From Arabidopsis thaliana (taxonomy: Eukaryota; Streptophyta; Magnoliopsida; Brassicales; Brassicaceae), in NCBI RefSeq assembly GCF_000001735.4, contig NC_003070.9, forward strand, positions 16,973,971 to 17,037,970: DNA of 64,000 nucleotides, given 5' to 3'. Position numbers and translations under genes: made by a program. This document shows, in pieces, positions 22,171-34,538 of the stretch; the first letter of the stretch is position 1, and the number at the start of each line of letters is the position of its first letter. Under the pieces are notes generated by a model. The model was not told the origin of the DNA, searched no databases, and saw only the letters and a list, made by a program, of their open reading frames with translations.

Positions 22171-23330
22171 AGATTAATTTTGAATATATATAAAATTTAC
22201 GATAAGATAATTTTGACAATATGTAAAATCGAAACACTAATAAATATTTGAATAACCAAACCGAACCCGAAATATATTATAATTATATTGACTTGATGTA
22301 GCCCAAAATTATTTTTATAAATCCAAAAATATCAAGTACTATAAATAGATCAAAATTACTAAAATACCAAAAATAACCAAAAATCGAAAAATTAAACAAA
22401 ATTTTATCAAAATCTAACCAATTTTTTCATTATTTCGGTACCCGAATCGAAGTAGCCAAAACCAAACGTGGCACGCCTATGCCACCAGGCCTAAACTATA
22501 AAACCCAAAAAACTAGAATCGAACCTGAACTAGTACCCGAACGCCTGAACTAGTACTCGAACGCCTAGGCCTAACAATGTATACGTAAAAATATAAAACT
22601 TTATCACATTTCCCGATTTTCATTAATTGTATAATAATTCATTATATAGGGGTGTAACACTTTAGCTAGAGATATTCCAAAAATAAGTCACTCGGGATTA
22701 GAAGTGGGCGTTTGGATACCCATTCGTTAGGGTATTTCTAAATTTTGGGTTTGGATCGGGGTCAAGTCCGATATTTTGGGTTCGGAAACTGGTTACCCGA
22801 AGTTCTCAAAAATCAAAATTTTAAAACCAAATATATCCAAACTACTCGAAAATACAGAAAATAACTAAAAACCTTGAACACTTTTGTATTCAAATTTACT
22901 CAAAAGTAGATTAAATACCTAAAATTATTTTAAGTATCTGAAAATCTAAATATTTTGACGCTTAGATTATTGCAAATATAAATATTAATACGATCAAATG
23001 ATTCTTCAACTTTTTTTGTTAATCTCCTCATTACTTTTAACAACAAGTCAAGAAATTGCTCGATTTGTTTTGCAATTTCTTGACTTGTCATCACATGTCT
23101 CCACAGTTCTCACATGTCATCACACTACTTAGTGTACCACAAAAAATCTGGTAAACCATACTATCATAAGAGGAACCAGGAGAATGGAGACATTTGTCCA
23201 TGCATCTAGCAAATTAACCAGATACTCATGTTCATCTTCATGTGCCTCATATTCGTGTATTTTTAATACGCGTAGTTAAGCAATATATGATAAGCTAGAA
23301 TTATAGTTTATTTTACTATATTAATTTTGA
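22171..23330. repeat. Degenerate repeat DNA rich in ACCCGAA / TTCGGGT words
   Basis: The left part (22,250-22,590) carries CCGAACCCGAAA, TACCCGAATCGAAG and a duplicated GAACTAGTAC(C/T)CGAACGCCT. The right part (22,700-22,960) carries the opposite-strand style GGGCGTTTGGATACCC and GGTTTGGATCGGGG. This inverted arrangement is common for old DNA-transposon remnants in Brassicaceae. No coding sequence. A short perfect inverted repeat at 23,043-23,088 is listed separately. Confidence 0.4.
23043..23088. repeat. Perfect 17-bp inverted repeat with 12-nt loop
   Basis: ACAAGTCAAGAAATTGC (23043-23059) is followed after 12 nt by its exact reverse complement GCAATTTCTTGACTTGT (23072-23088). A compact stem-loop in transposon-derived DNA. 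Confidence 0.9.
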
Positions 23331-23359
23331 CTCCACACAATGCGTGGAATACCCCCTAG
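23331..23359 (+). mobile_element. Helitron-like 3' terminus, plus orientation
   Basis: TCCACACAATGCGTGGA forms a short hairpin and is followed a few bases later by a terminal CTAG (23356-23359) and T. This is the Helitron 3' pattern. No matching 5' end was located, so only the end is called. Confidence 0.4.
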
Positions 23360-23521
23360 TAAACTATAAAAAAAAATATGAATAGAAAGACGTAAATCTT
23401 TTTGACCTTGAATAAATAAGAAGCTTAACTTAACAAGCATCCAAAATGTATTTTTGTAATCCGTTTAATTTTATCAGAAATATTAAATTTTAAAATTTTA
23501 TGATTGTGTATCATATTTAAA

Positions 23522-24984
23522 CTAGATTTTAATCCGCGGTATATCGCGGGACGATTTATTTTTTAAAAGTAAGATATATTGAAACTTGCAAATTTTATTC
23601 TTATAAAATATTTATATTTTACAGTTTATAATTGTTACCACAATTTTTAGCTTAAAGTTTTATATTTTATAGTTTAATTTTATATATACTAACATTATAC
23701 ATACCACATAACATTTTTGGTTTTATATAATCTTTTCTAAATTAGGATGATTTGATATGTTTAATATTAATGGTCTTAAAAAATAATAAATTAAAGATTT
23801 AACCCGTATTGAAACGGTGATTTAATTATATTTTACTTTTTTTATTAATGTTGATTCAAAAACCCGTCCCTCCAAATCCATCTTGCCAAAAAGCCATTTA
23901 TTTTATTAATATTAATTTTATTTATGATATGACTCTAAATTATAATCTAAACATTTTAGCTAATAACATAGAAGTGCACCATATTTATTTAATAGGGGAA
24001 TGTACCATATGACCCGAATGCACTTTTACCCAAATCCACCAAAAAAGTCTTGCAAAAATACTATAGAGATAAGAAACGATAGTCGGTTTTGATAGGTATA
24101 AGATTAGCAAATATATTAGTTAGCTTAAATTAGTTAAAGAATACAAATTAAAAAGATATATTACACTTTATTCGAATATAGTATAAAAACTTATATAACA
24201 CAGAGATTTGATAATTTTTTAATTGTTGAATACTTTTTTGTGCTAATTTTTATGTGATTAAGATTTAGTTGATTTCGTATATAAAATATTAAATTGTTTT
24301 ACGAACTTATTTGTTTATAATTTGGTAACAGATAGATATTTGAATATTCAGTATATTTTGCTTAAGTTTAGGAAATCTTTGATGACCCGTCTTTAAATCA
24401 AATAAGCCCTATAATTAAGAGATGAACTAGGATTTAACCCGCGGTTTACCGCGGGCAATCGGTTTATTTGGTTCTTATACTAAATATTTGAATAAATTTG
24501 ATATCCTAAACTTATAAATATAAATTTTTTAATCAGACATAACTAAATAATAATTGAGATTTTTTTTTGGTTGTTATTTAGTGATAAGAAGAATGTGTTA
24601 AAATGTGTTTAATTTTTCTTTTGTTATTTACTTATTTTTGTTGAACGGATTAGATTGAAGTGAATTAAAATTATTGAACGGTTTAGATTGAATCGGATCA
24701 TATCAAGTTTAGGAGATTGTTAAGACCAAATTACCCTTAATGATTTTGAATAGCAAAGAACAAAATCCAAAATTGAAATCAAAATTGAGGCCAAATTAGA
24801 CAAAATTTCAATTTGTACTTCCCTTTTAATAATAAGAGGATATTGTCGTTAAAAGATTTTGGTAATTAATGACGTCATTAAAGGATTTTGTTTTTGATTA
24901 AATTTTTCTAATGGCATTGTCATGTAATTAACTACAAAAATTAAGGTTAAATTTAAAATGTACTTCCCAAATAATATAGTAGGA
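23522..24984 (-). mobile_element. Non-autonomous Helitron (outer of a nested pair)
   Basis: On the minus strand the 5' end at 24984 begins TCCTACTATATTATTTGGGA and continues GTAC, the usual Arabidopsis Helitron start. The 3' end is CCCGCGATATACCGCGG (hairpin), ATTAAAAT, CTAG at 23522. Flanking bases are A before the 5' end and T after the 3' end, as expected for A^T insertion without target duplication. It is non-coding and 1,463 bp long, including the inner element at 24427-24840. Confidence 0.7.
24427..24840 (-). mobile_element. Short non-autonomous Helitron nested in the outer one
   Basis: Minus-strand 5' end TCCTCTTATTATTAAAAGGG, then AAGTACAAATTG, at 24840. The 3' end is CCCGCGGTAAACCGCGGG (a perfect hairpin), TTAAATC, CTAG at 24427. 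The host A^T dinucleotide is preserved on both sides. It is 414 bp with no coding capacity. It sits wholly inside the element at 23522-24984, so it is the younger insertion. Confidence 0.8.
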
Positions 24985-25605
24985 TACTTGTAATTTGTAT
25001 CATTTATATGATATTTATATTTATATTTATATTTTATAATTGTCATTAAGTAACGATATACCACATAAGAAGTTTGTTTTGTACAATCTTATATTAATTA
25101 GACAGATGTTATATGTCTAACACTAGTGATATTAATAAATAATAAAATAAGAATTTCATCTGTATTAAAGTAGTAGGTTAATGATGTTTTATTTACTTAT
25201 TAATATTGTTTCAAATCCGTTCCGCCATATAACTCCGTCTCGGAATATAACTCATCGCATATTATTTTAATTTTCCTAATATTATAAACTTTTATTGATT
25301 TTAAATACATCAATCATAATATTAATAATAATTTAAATGAAAAATTATAGAAAATAAATCGTGATTGTCAAGTTTTCACTTTTGATAATTTTTTCTTGTA
25401 ATTAGTCAATTAGTGTTATATTGTGGAGAGTTGAATAGTCTCATTTTGCAATTTTAGAAGATCAAGGGTATATTTCCAAAACATTGCAGTTTTGAGGATT
25501 CAACTTGCAATTTACCCTTTTCAAAAATCACTTTCGACAATTACCAAAAACCAGTTCCCCCATTTCATTTCACGCTTTCTTCTCTTCTCATCTCAGAGCT
25601 CCGTG
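24985..25605. other. AT-rich DNA upstream of the VTT-domain gene
   Basis: The left part (25,070-25,240) resembles 23,700-23,900 (ATACCACATAA, ATTTAATTA/ATGATGTTTTATTTAC, then CCGTTCCGCC/CCCGTCCCTCC words), so it is Helitron-related. The last about 150 bases should contain the promoter and leader of the gene starting at 25606. Confidence 0.45.
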
Positions 25606-27477
25606 ATGAAGAAATGGTTAGCAATCGCAGCGACGGTGGCGATAATTGCAATAATCGTTAGACAAGGCACGACACAATACGGATGGAACAAAGAGGCGGC
25701 GTTGGAAAAGCTAAAGGAATGGTCAGATCGGCTGGGGATTTGGGCGATTCCAACGTATGTAGCGGTTCACACAATAACCTTAGCTCTTTGTCTCCCTCAC
25801 GCCGTCTTCTTTGAAGCTGGTGCTTCTATGCTCTTTGGTTTCCTTCCTGCTCTTCTCTGTGTTTTCTCTGCTAAAGTTCTCGCCGCTTCTTTCTCCTTCT
25901 GGATCGGCAGGTCTGCTTCTCAATTGCACTGTTATGTGATTCAAATTGATCTGTTGGATCGTTAGTTTGTGTCGCTAATGTACGAATTTGATCGAAATGA
26001 TTTGGATTTAGAACAATGATTCTCACATGGCTTATCTTGGCTTCGTAGAAAGTATATGATTCATTAGTAATACACTCTGGTTTAGTTTATGTTATCGTGT
26101 TTTGTGAATGCTTAAGGTTTTACTTGGAGATGGTTTAGATTTTTCTTTAGTGCACCATTGTTGAAACCTTTTGCAGAACGTTTATTGAAATCCATTAAAT
26201 TGTAAGCATGAATGATAGGAAGGGAATGTTTGTGTGAAGAAATGGTGTCATTGTTGGTTATTCAGCGGTAAGATAACACCGTTGTTCACCAAAAAGGCGG
26301 AGAAGATGCATGATATTTTCTTGCGAGATTTAGATGGATGTCTTCAGATTCTATAATGGTGTTTGGATAAGAGTGGTTGTTGTCTTGTGTATGTGACGGA
26401 GATGTAAAGAACCGTTAGATGCTTGTCATTTGCTTGTTAATATATGCTAGGGAATGATTTGCAATATTCACATTTATGCTGGATTTTTACATGGCTTCAT
26501 AGAAACTATATGCTTCATTAGTAACACTCTGATTTAGTTTAAGTTATCGATTTCTGAGATTTTACTTGGAGATGTAGAATAAACTCTTTTGTTGGTTTTG
26601 ATTGTCCTGCTATCGCTGAAACCTCCGTATACAGAAGTTTTCACGAAAATCCATTCTACTCTAAGCATTATAGGAAGTGGATCTTTGTGTAAAGAAATGA
26701 TGTCATTTTGGCTGTTCAGAGGAAAACTAACACCGTTATTCGCCAAAAAGGCGGAGAAGATGCATGTCTTCCTATTCTATAATGGTGTGTGGATGAGATT
26801 GGTTGTTTTCTTGTGTATGTGATGGATATGTATGGACTAATTGTTAAATGCATGCTGTGATTCTAATTGCCAATTAATATATGTAGGAGAATGCAACTAG
26901 GATGTTGATTAACCTTAGCAATGTGATATGCAGTTTTATTTATTTATCTATCTATTGGGAGCACTTGCATTCTCTCATACTTTTTTGAATTTTCAGGTTT
27001 GTTTTTAAGAGTTCCACCAGAGCTACAGGGTGGGCGCATAGCAACAAGTACTTCAATATTCTCTCAAGAGGAGTTGAGCGCGATGGTTGGAAGTTTGTTC
27101 TTCTTGCAAGGTTCTCGCCCATTCCTTCCTATGTCATAAACTACGCTTTGGCAGCTACTGAAGTCCGGTTTGTAGCTGATTTTCTGTTCCCCACGGTTAT
27201 TGGCTGCCTCCCGATGATCCTGCAGAACGCATCAGTCGGTAGCCTCGCTGGTATGGCTGTGGCTTCAGTAGCTGGAAAACAGAAAAGTCAGGTCTGGGGT
27301 TATGTTTTCCCAGTACTTGGGATACTGTCAAGTGTTCTGATTTCATTGAGGATCAAAAAGTACTCAGCTGGAATTACAGAGGCATCATCAGATACCTCTG
27401 CTAACAACTCTAGTTTAGCTTCATCTGAAACTGCGAATCCCGCTTATGGAACCGATGGATCCAAGAAAAGTGAGTGA
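25606..27477 (+). CDS. SNARE-associated Golgi / VTT-domain (DedA-like) membrane protein
   Basis: Two exons, 25606-25910 and 26997-27477 (786 nt, 261 residues), joined in frame across an AG|G arginine codon. N-terminal hydrophobic segment (KKWLAIAATVAIIAIIV), then a VTT domain: LGIWAIPTYVAVHTITLALC, FEAGASMLFGFLPALLCV, and after the intron FVLLARFSPIPSYVINYALA with the conserved F/L..R..P..P....N..A pattern, then FLFPTVIGCLPMI and a final hydrophobic helix. VTT proteins sit in the ER/Golgi or plastid membranes, and relatives (VMP1, TMEM41B) scramble lipids. The specific role of this member is unknown. An upstream ATG at 25492 is in frame, so a longer N-terminus is possible. The 1.1-kb intron holds a tandem duplication. 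From memory At1g44960. Confidence 0.9.
26030..26890. repeat. Intronic tandem duplication, 454-bp period
   Basis: Inside the VTT-gene intron, words such as AAAAAGGCGGAGAAGATGCA (26,291 and 26,745) and CTTC(G/A)TAGAAA(G/C)TATATG (26,041 and 26,495) recur at a constant 454-bp offset. Similarity over the unit is clear but has diverged by substitutions and small indels. Confidence 0.9.
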
Positions 27478-28266
27478 TTATACAAACCATGATGGTGGTT
27501 TTTGATCGCCGGTATTACACTTTGTTTGGTTTGCAGCTATCAGATTCTCAACATCATGGCTTATTTTGGACGAGTTAGGCAGTATCTTAATAGTAACAAA
27601 GCATTAGTTTTTGTACTTCTTAAGTTAAAAGCTTAGAACAAAACAACAGTGTTATTTTCTATACCAGACACAAAAACTGTGTCGTTGTAATAACACTTAC
27701 CATAACATTTTCTTTCAGTGTATGTTTAAAGCCGTTTATATGGTTGAAGCAATGTGACTAAAATTTTTGTAGCATTGAAACAAGCTATATTTGCATTGCT
27801 ATGGTCTTGTTTTGTGACTAAAAGACTTGGATGCAGAATGGATATAAGTTAAATGTCTGATTTTGTAAATAACTTATGAAGAGAAAATCTTTATTCGGTA
27901 AGAGTTGTTTTCTCAATGTAGCAGTTCACTCATCATTTTCAAACTTCAACTCTCAGAGAACACAAAGAGGTTAGACAGTGCAGATGCTTATGGTTGAGAA
28001 GCTTTACCTAACAATGGTACAAGGCGGTTTTGTTGGGATCACATGTGAAGTTAGGCACATGGATTCGTTCTTGGAGTTGGTACAAGGACTTCTAAAAGAC
28101 AACAATGAGGTATAATAAGGACAAGTTGACTATGTCTCTCTCTTTTATCTTAACATTCTAAATTAGGATTTGGTAAACTGAGAGCAGTTAGCTTCTTGAA
28201 TCTCTAAAGTATAAAAACCCTCACCGTTTTACTACTATCTCATCTTAAAACTCCCAAGTAACAAAA
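27478..28266. other. Intergenic: VTT-gene 3' UTR, a small ORF, and the PER9 promoter
   Basis: The first part should be the 3' UTR of the VTT gene. A 43-codon frame at 27984-28115 (MLMVEKLYLTMVQGGF...) is open, but I recognise no family. The PER9 promoter includes AGTATAAAAACC near 28,208 as a TATA box about 58 bases before the start codon. Confidence 0.45.
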
Positions 28267-29593
<1,327 letters not shown>

Positions 29594-30285
29594 AGAAACT
29601 GTGTGTTTTTGCATTATTATTGTATTAAGGGGTGATTAAGAATAAGTCGTGTTATGTTTTTCGATATGTTAGTGATCTAATTAACGTCTTTGAATGAAAA
29701 TGGACGGTTGTTTTAAGAGGTGAACATGAAAATATGGTAGTTTTTACTGTATTCTTTATTTGGGTTGCGTCCGTCTTAAGACAACAAGTATCTTCAGACT
29801 GCAGTTGTCAAAGCGAGTAACCCTGTTTAAATATTTGTAAGTACCGGTCACAAACAAGTACTTAGAATGATACAATATTCTATTAATTTATAGAAGCATT
29901 ATTTATCTATAAATTATACTTATTAATTTATAGAAAGTTTTTTCTATCCACTAATAAGATTTTTTCATTATAAAAATTATCTTTCTAGAATTAATTATCA
30001 ATGTTTAGAAGACAATACCAAACTTTTTTAATGCAATAAAAATATTTGAAATGAACTATAACAAAAACTAATGCGGATTTAAGAAAAAGCAAACAATATT
30101 AGAGTTATATTTCACTAAAGTTTTCTAAATAATAATCATTAAAAATTAAAATTAGATTATCGATTTTATTTTAAATGTAAGCTAATGAAAACAGGTAGCA
30201 AGTATTTTGTAAATAACTAGATCTGGACCTTCGGTGTATCATGTTTCTCACTTTTTCATTTTTGATTCTTTTTAAGTATCATGAA
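29594..30285. other. Intergenic AT-rich DNA
   Basis: 3' UTR of PER9 followed by low-complexity A/T DNA with words like ATTAATTTATAGAA repeated near 29,882-29,936. No gene. Confidence 0.5.
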
Positions 30286-32049
30286 TTATCCATCCATGTG
30301 AACAATTTGGCAGAACTGGAAAACCGCCGCCGCGTTTCCACAAATAAAATCTACAGTGTCCATAAGAAAGTATTCCCTATAACACTGGCGGTTTTTGTGA
30401 GGATACAAGGCATCCTGATATTCCTCGACACGACATCTGTAAATGATGGACATATCACCATTCACACGGAGGGTAACAACTGGTCCTTTCACCGGCCATG
30501 TCGTGTTTCGGAAGCACATGTCTACTCTGATGAATCCATCACCATTAGAAGCTTCGAACATATTTTTAGTATGATGTCTTTAAGAATGTTATAGTTTGGT
30601 ATAAAGAAGAGAAAACTATAAACTATTTAAGAAGAGAAAATTATAAACTATTAAAAAAGAGAACACAAATTCTTACCAAAAGTTGCGGTGTTGAACGTTC
30701 TTTTACTATTGCTAGAGCTTAAATTGAATGTGATGATGGTTGAATCTTGACCATCAGCGATAAGAGTTAAATTGGATTTCATATTCCCAATGACAACGAT
30801 TTCAACATAGATGCTTGTCTTAATATAAATGACGAATCTCTTTTGGCTGTGTTGAGGTGCCGCTGCAATGGCCACATTCACTATATTGTAATTTCCGGTC
30901 ACATCCTTCGCGACCAGAATATCGGTAATTTTCTTTAGAGTCTGATTTATAAGAAACATAAGAAATTCTATGCGCATTAGAAAGAAAAAAAAAGGGGGAA
31001 TTGTTTCTCCATTGTTGCTTAATTTCTGGGACCATATTGGTTTTTGGGGTTTATGGTTATTCATAAATTATAGTGAGCCTTTTGTGATCATGATGCCCAA
31101 CTATGATTGTTTTTATCAGAAACATTGGGCTTTAGATTTTTGGGTTATTATTTTCTTGGTCCATCTTGAGTTTTGATATCTTTTTGGTTAAGTTTTTATA
31201 TAAAGATATGATGAGCTTTTTGTGATTATGATGCGCAAGTAACAACGTTTTTAATAAGAAAATTTAATGTAATGTTTTTAGAGAAATTACCTCTAATAGC
31301 TCCAAAAAATATTAATCAAGCTTTAGAAGAACAAACATCCAAAAATAAAATGAACATAATTTAATTTTTTCCATAATCAAATTAGTTTAGTGAATCTATT
31401 ACACAAAGTGTATATATATTTACGTTTTTTCCTGAAAGATTGGTGTATTTTAAAGGTTACCAGTTTATAGATAGAAATCTAACTATACGATTATCAAATT
31501 ATAACTGAAAAATATTAGGTTTTTGTTTTATCACCTCATCATTGAGATATAGATCTTTCTTGTCAACGTGAGATAACCAAGACGGGCCATTGGGAACCAC
31601 CAAGTTAAGTTCGGTGTTGTCTCTCAGCGAAATAGAGATAAAAAGGGCTAAAGCTTCTCTTGCCCTAGAAGTGAGGTCCTCAAGCTCAGGATCGACCCGA
31701 CGTTTATACATTCACCAATTTCGTCGATATATGTGATGTAGCTAGTAAGAACGCCACTGGAGCCAAGTGTGGACGTTTCAAGATCTAAGATTAGGGAATT
31801 CTCCTCCTAAGATTTCATTCACTGAACGGATCATTCTATTTTCTGCCACTCCATCATCTCCTCAAATAGATTTGTATCCTCCTTCACACCAAGCATATCA
31901 TTCTCCATGTCCTCATGTAGTTTTGAATCTTCCATCACACCAATCATAGCCATGTCGATCCTCCGCACGGAATTTTTCAAAACGATGATCAATAACTCAC
32001 GACGTCTCATCTCCGAGAGTGGTGCGGAAATCGTCTTAAGGTCCAACAA
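30286..32049 (-). pseudogene. Truncated PMEI-pectin methylesterase gene, probably inactive
   Basis: Minus-strand pieces follow the PMEI-PME plan. The inhibitor-like part lies between about 32,049 and 31,700 (RRIDMAMIGVME, and a DVHTWL patch). Linker exon ends at 31,535 (NGPSWLSHVDKKDLYLNDE). Catalytic exon 30941-30677 has ILVAKDVTGNYNIVNVAIAAAP. Exon 30551-30286 has FRNT, IIYRCRVEEYQDALY and DTVDFICGNAAAVFQ. The first catalytic Asp region (YQD) and the DFI.GNAA motif are present. The transition-state Gln of GP.KHQAVAL is missing (here GPVVTLRV). The frame stops soon after, so the final about 150 residues, including the catalytic Arg, are absent. The inhibitor part cannot be read through without a stop. 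A role in cell-wall pectin is inferred for the ancestor only. From memory At1g44980. Confidence 0.65.
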
Positions 32050-32715
32050 AAGGTTTTGACATGACTGTTCATCTCATTCTTTGCTAACGCCAATAACCGT
32101 TGTTATCATCAAGATCGAAAAAGAAAAAAACTTTAACCAACATTTTTGAAAGTTTTTTTTTTTCTTTCTTTCGTCTCTCTTTAGAATTTAGATTATGTGA
32201 ACTGAGGAAAGAGGAGAGAGGTATGGTGGTCTTTTATACAAGCAAAACAACTAAATCAATTTACCTTTTAAATAATTGTATTCAATAAACGACAATAGTT
32301 AGGAAAAAAACTTAATTTTGAGATCAATCTAAACAGTTCAGTGCAATGTGAATTGAAGCTATAATTCAGTGAAGTTTGGTTTAATTATCTACAAAGAGCA
32401 ATTCTTAATTGCGTTGTATTAGTTTCAAGAGCATTCCATTTGAAAGATTATTATGGTCATCTTTTCACATGCATAAAGTCATAAACTAATGAAAATTTCT
32501 TAGCAGTCAAAGAAACAATTATGCATGTGCAAGTGAAATAAATGTCTTAACTAAAACAAATTGGTAGATGATTGTAACTTTGTTTTATCTTTTCTTGTTT
32601 ATAGATAGTTTTTGTTTGTATCTTTCTGAAAATAGTATAAAGACTAAAGTTGTATTTAATGTATGGTCTTAGAGCCATGAGGGTGGAGAGAGAGAAGTAG
32701 ATTTTGACAAATTAA

Positions 32716-32719
<4 letters not shown>

Positions 32720-32752
<33 letters not shown>
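32720..32752. repeat. (TA)n microsatellite
   Basis: Uninterrupted TA dinucleotide run of about 16 units. Confidence 0.95.
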
Positions 32753-32755
<3 letters not shown>

Positions 32756-33589
32756 TTGGATTTGTCCAATATAATACAGATCAAAATAATTAAAAAAAAA
32801 AAAATCTTTGATCCTTGCAAATGAAAGTTTTGCAATATGTTTAGTTTAAAAACTATTTAACCTGTTAAAAACTAATTCTCTTTTTCTTTCTTTTTCAATT
32901 AGAAATAAACTCATTAAATCCAAGAAAAAAATTATTTTTGTAATTTTTGAATTGTTCAATAAGAATCCAAATTTTAGGCGCTAAAATCAACATTGAATCT
33001 TAAAGGTGTGATTGGTGGGAAGTGAGAACTAAAAAAAAAATAGAAAATGAAAAACTGAAAAAGTTAAGAAAAAAATAGAAAAGTGGTCCAAAAATTTCAA
33101 CTAATAAAAGATAGAAAGAAAAATTGTCTTACTTTATCCTTTTTAAGAGAAATTTAGCTTGAATACTTGTTTTCCATGTACTTTAAATGGCTAAAAATGA
33201 ATTTGGTAGAAATTGGTTTCATCCATTTTAGTTTAGGCTAACAACAATGCAATATATTCTCAACCTTAATCTCTTGCGTGTGAGGACAATATATTTTAGT
33301 TTACGCTAACAACAAGACAATATATTCTCAACCTTAATCTCTCGTGTGTGAAGACAAGACATAGCCATTATTATTCTAGTACTAAATAAGACAATATATG
33401 CCTAATAAATAGAAAACCCGTAGGTGTTTTTTGGAGTAAAAAAACATTAAGTGAAATTTGTAAAACTAACCAACAAATAAATTATAATTAAGAAACAAAA
33501 GAGGTATGATATTCTGTGTATAAACTACAATATAAACTAAAATACCCTTATTTTTTCTTGTTTTTTAGTCATTACTCTAGTACACTATA

Positions 33590-33910
33590 ATTACCATCAC
33601 CACCATGCGCTGCAACCATCACCATCATCGCAATTCGCAACCACCATCGCCATGTCGTCACCAGCACTACCACTGCAACTGTCGCCACCATACCAACAAC
33701 CATAGCGCTGTCACTACTACAACCATCACCATCATCACCACCGAAACTGCTACACCACCGCAACCACCTTAATCACGATCATTATTACCATATTGCTACT
33801 ACCCCGACCACCGTAACCATCACCACCGCAATCACCATCACCACTATCAAAACAACCAGCACGTCGTTACCACTACCACCACCATCGTCAGTCCGTCACC
33901 ACCACTATCA
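33590..33910. repeat. CAC/CAT trinucleotide-rich block
   Basis: A 320-bp stretch built of ACCATCACC, CATCACCAC and CAACCACC steps, strikingly strand-asymmetric (almost no G on the plus strand). Interrupted, so old. Open frames through it reflect 3-nt periodicity. Confidence 0.85.
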
Positions 33911-34424
33911 CCAATTTTTGAATAGTTAATAACTTTTTCTTTTTTTTTTATCTAGAACACTTTGTCCTATACTATTTATTCTATTCTATATACCGTTTTT
34001 CATTTGAAAATATACATCATTTTCAATTTTTGAGTTTATACAAGTTTTACACATATAATTATGGTTTGGGTATAAGTTTTTTTGGTTTAGCATTTAGTAT
34101 ATTAAATTAAAATTGATTTATGAATGAGTTATGAAAAATAGTACAATATATTCTTGTTCTATTCCTATACATCCTAAATAGTACAACATATTTTTACTTA
34201 CACATACTATTCACCATTTCACAAATTTACATCTAATTTTAAAATTTTAAACTATGCAATATGTAGAAAAATATGGTTTTTGTGCAAAAAATCCTACAAT
34301 ACAATTTTTTTTTAACCCTTCAATTAAAAAAAAATGCAGGTCAATACTACCAACTTGAAAAGTGAGCCGCAATATAAACTACGTCGTTTTGGATATTTTA
34401 AAATAAAAAGGAATGTTTCAAGAG

Positions 34425-34481
34425 TGTTTTGAACTCAGGACCTCTAGAAGATATAAAACCTTACCTAACCAATTGTGCCAC
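34425..34481 (-). repeat. tRNA-like relic (possible SINE head)
   Basis: On the minus strand GTGGCACAATTGGTTAGG resembles a polymerase III A box and, about 25 bases later, GGTCCTGAGTTCAAAAC resembles a B box (consensus GGTTCGANTCC). It cannot form an intact tRNA. It looks like a tRNA pseudogene or the head of a SINE. Confidence 0.4.
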
Positions 34482-34510
34482 ATAAAATTTATAAACTCTT
34501 AACAATAAAT

Positions 34511-34538
34511 AAATATATATATATATATATATATATAG
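34511..34538. repeat. (TA)n microsatellite
   Basis: Uninterrupted TA dinucleotide run of about 13 units. Confidence 0.9.

Noticed and set aside
33008-33240. A second TIR element starting with GTGATTGGT
   Set aside because: Only one end was seen; no matching inverted end or target duplication could be found.
33572-33763. Gly/Val/Met-rich 63-codon minus-strand frame
   Set aside because: Generated by the CAC/CAT trinucleotide block.
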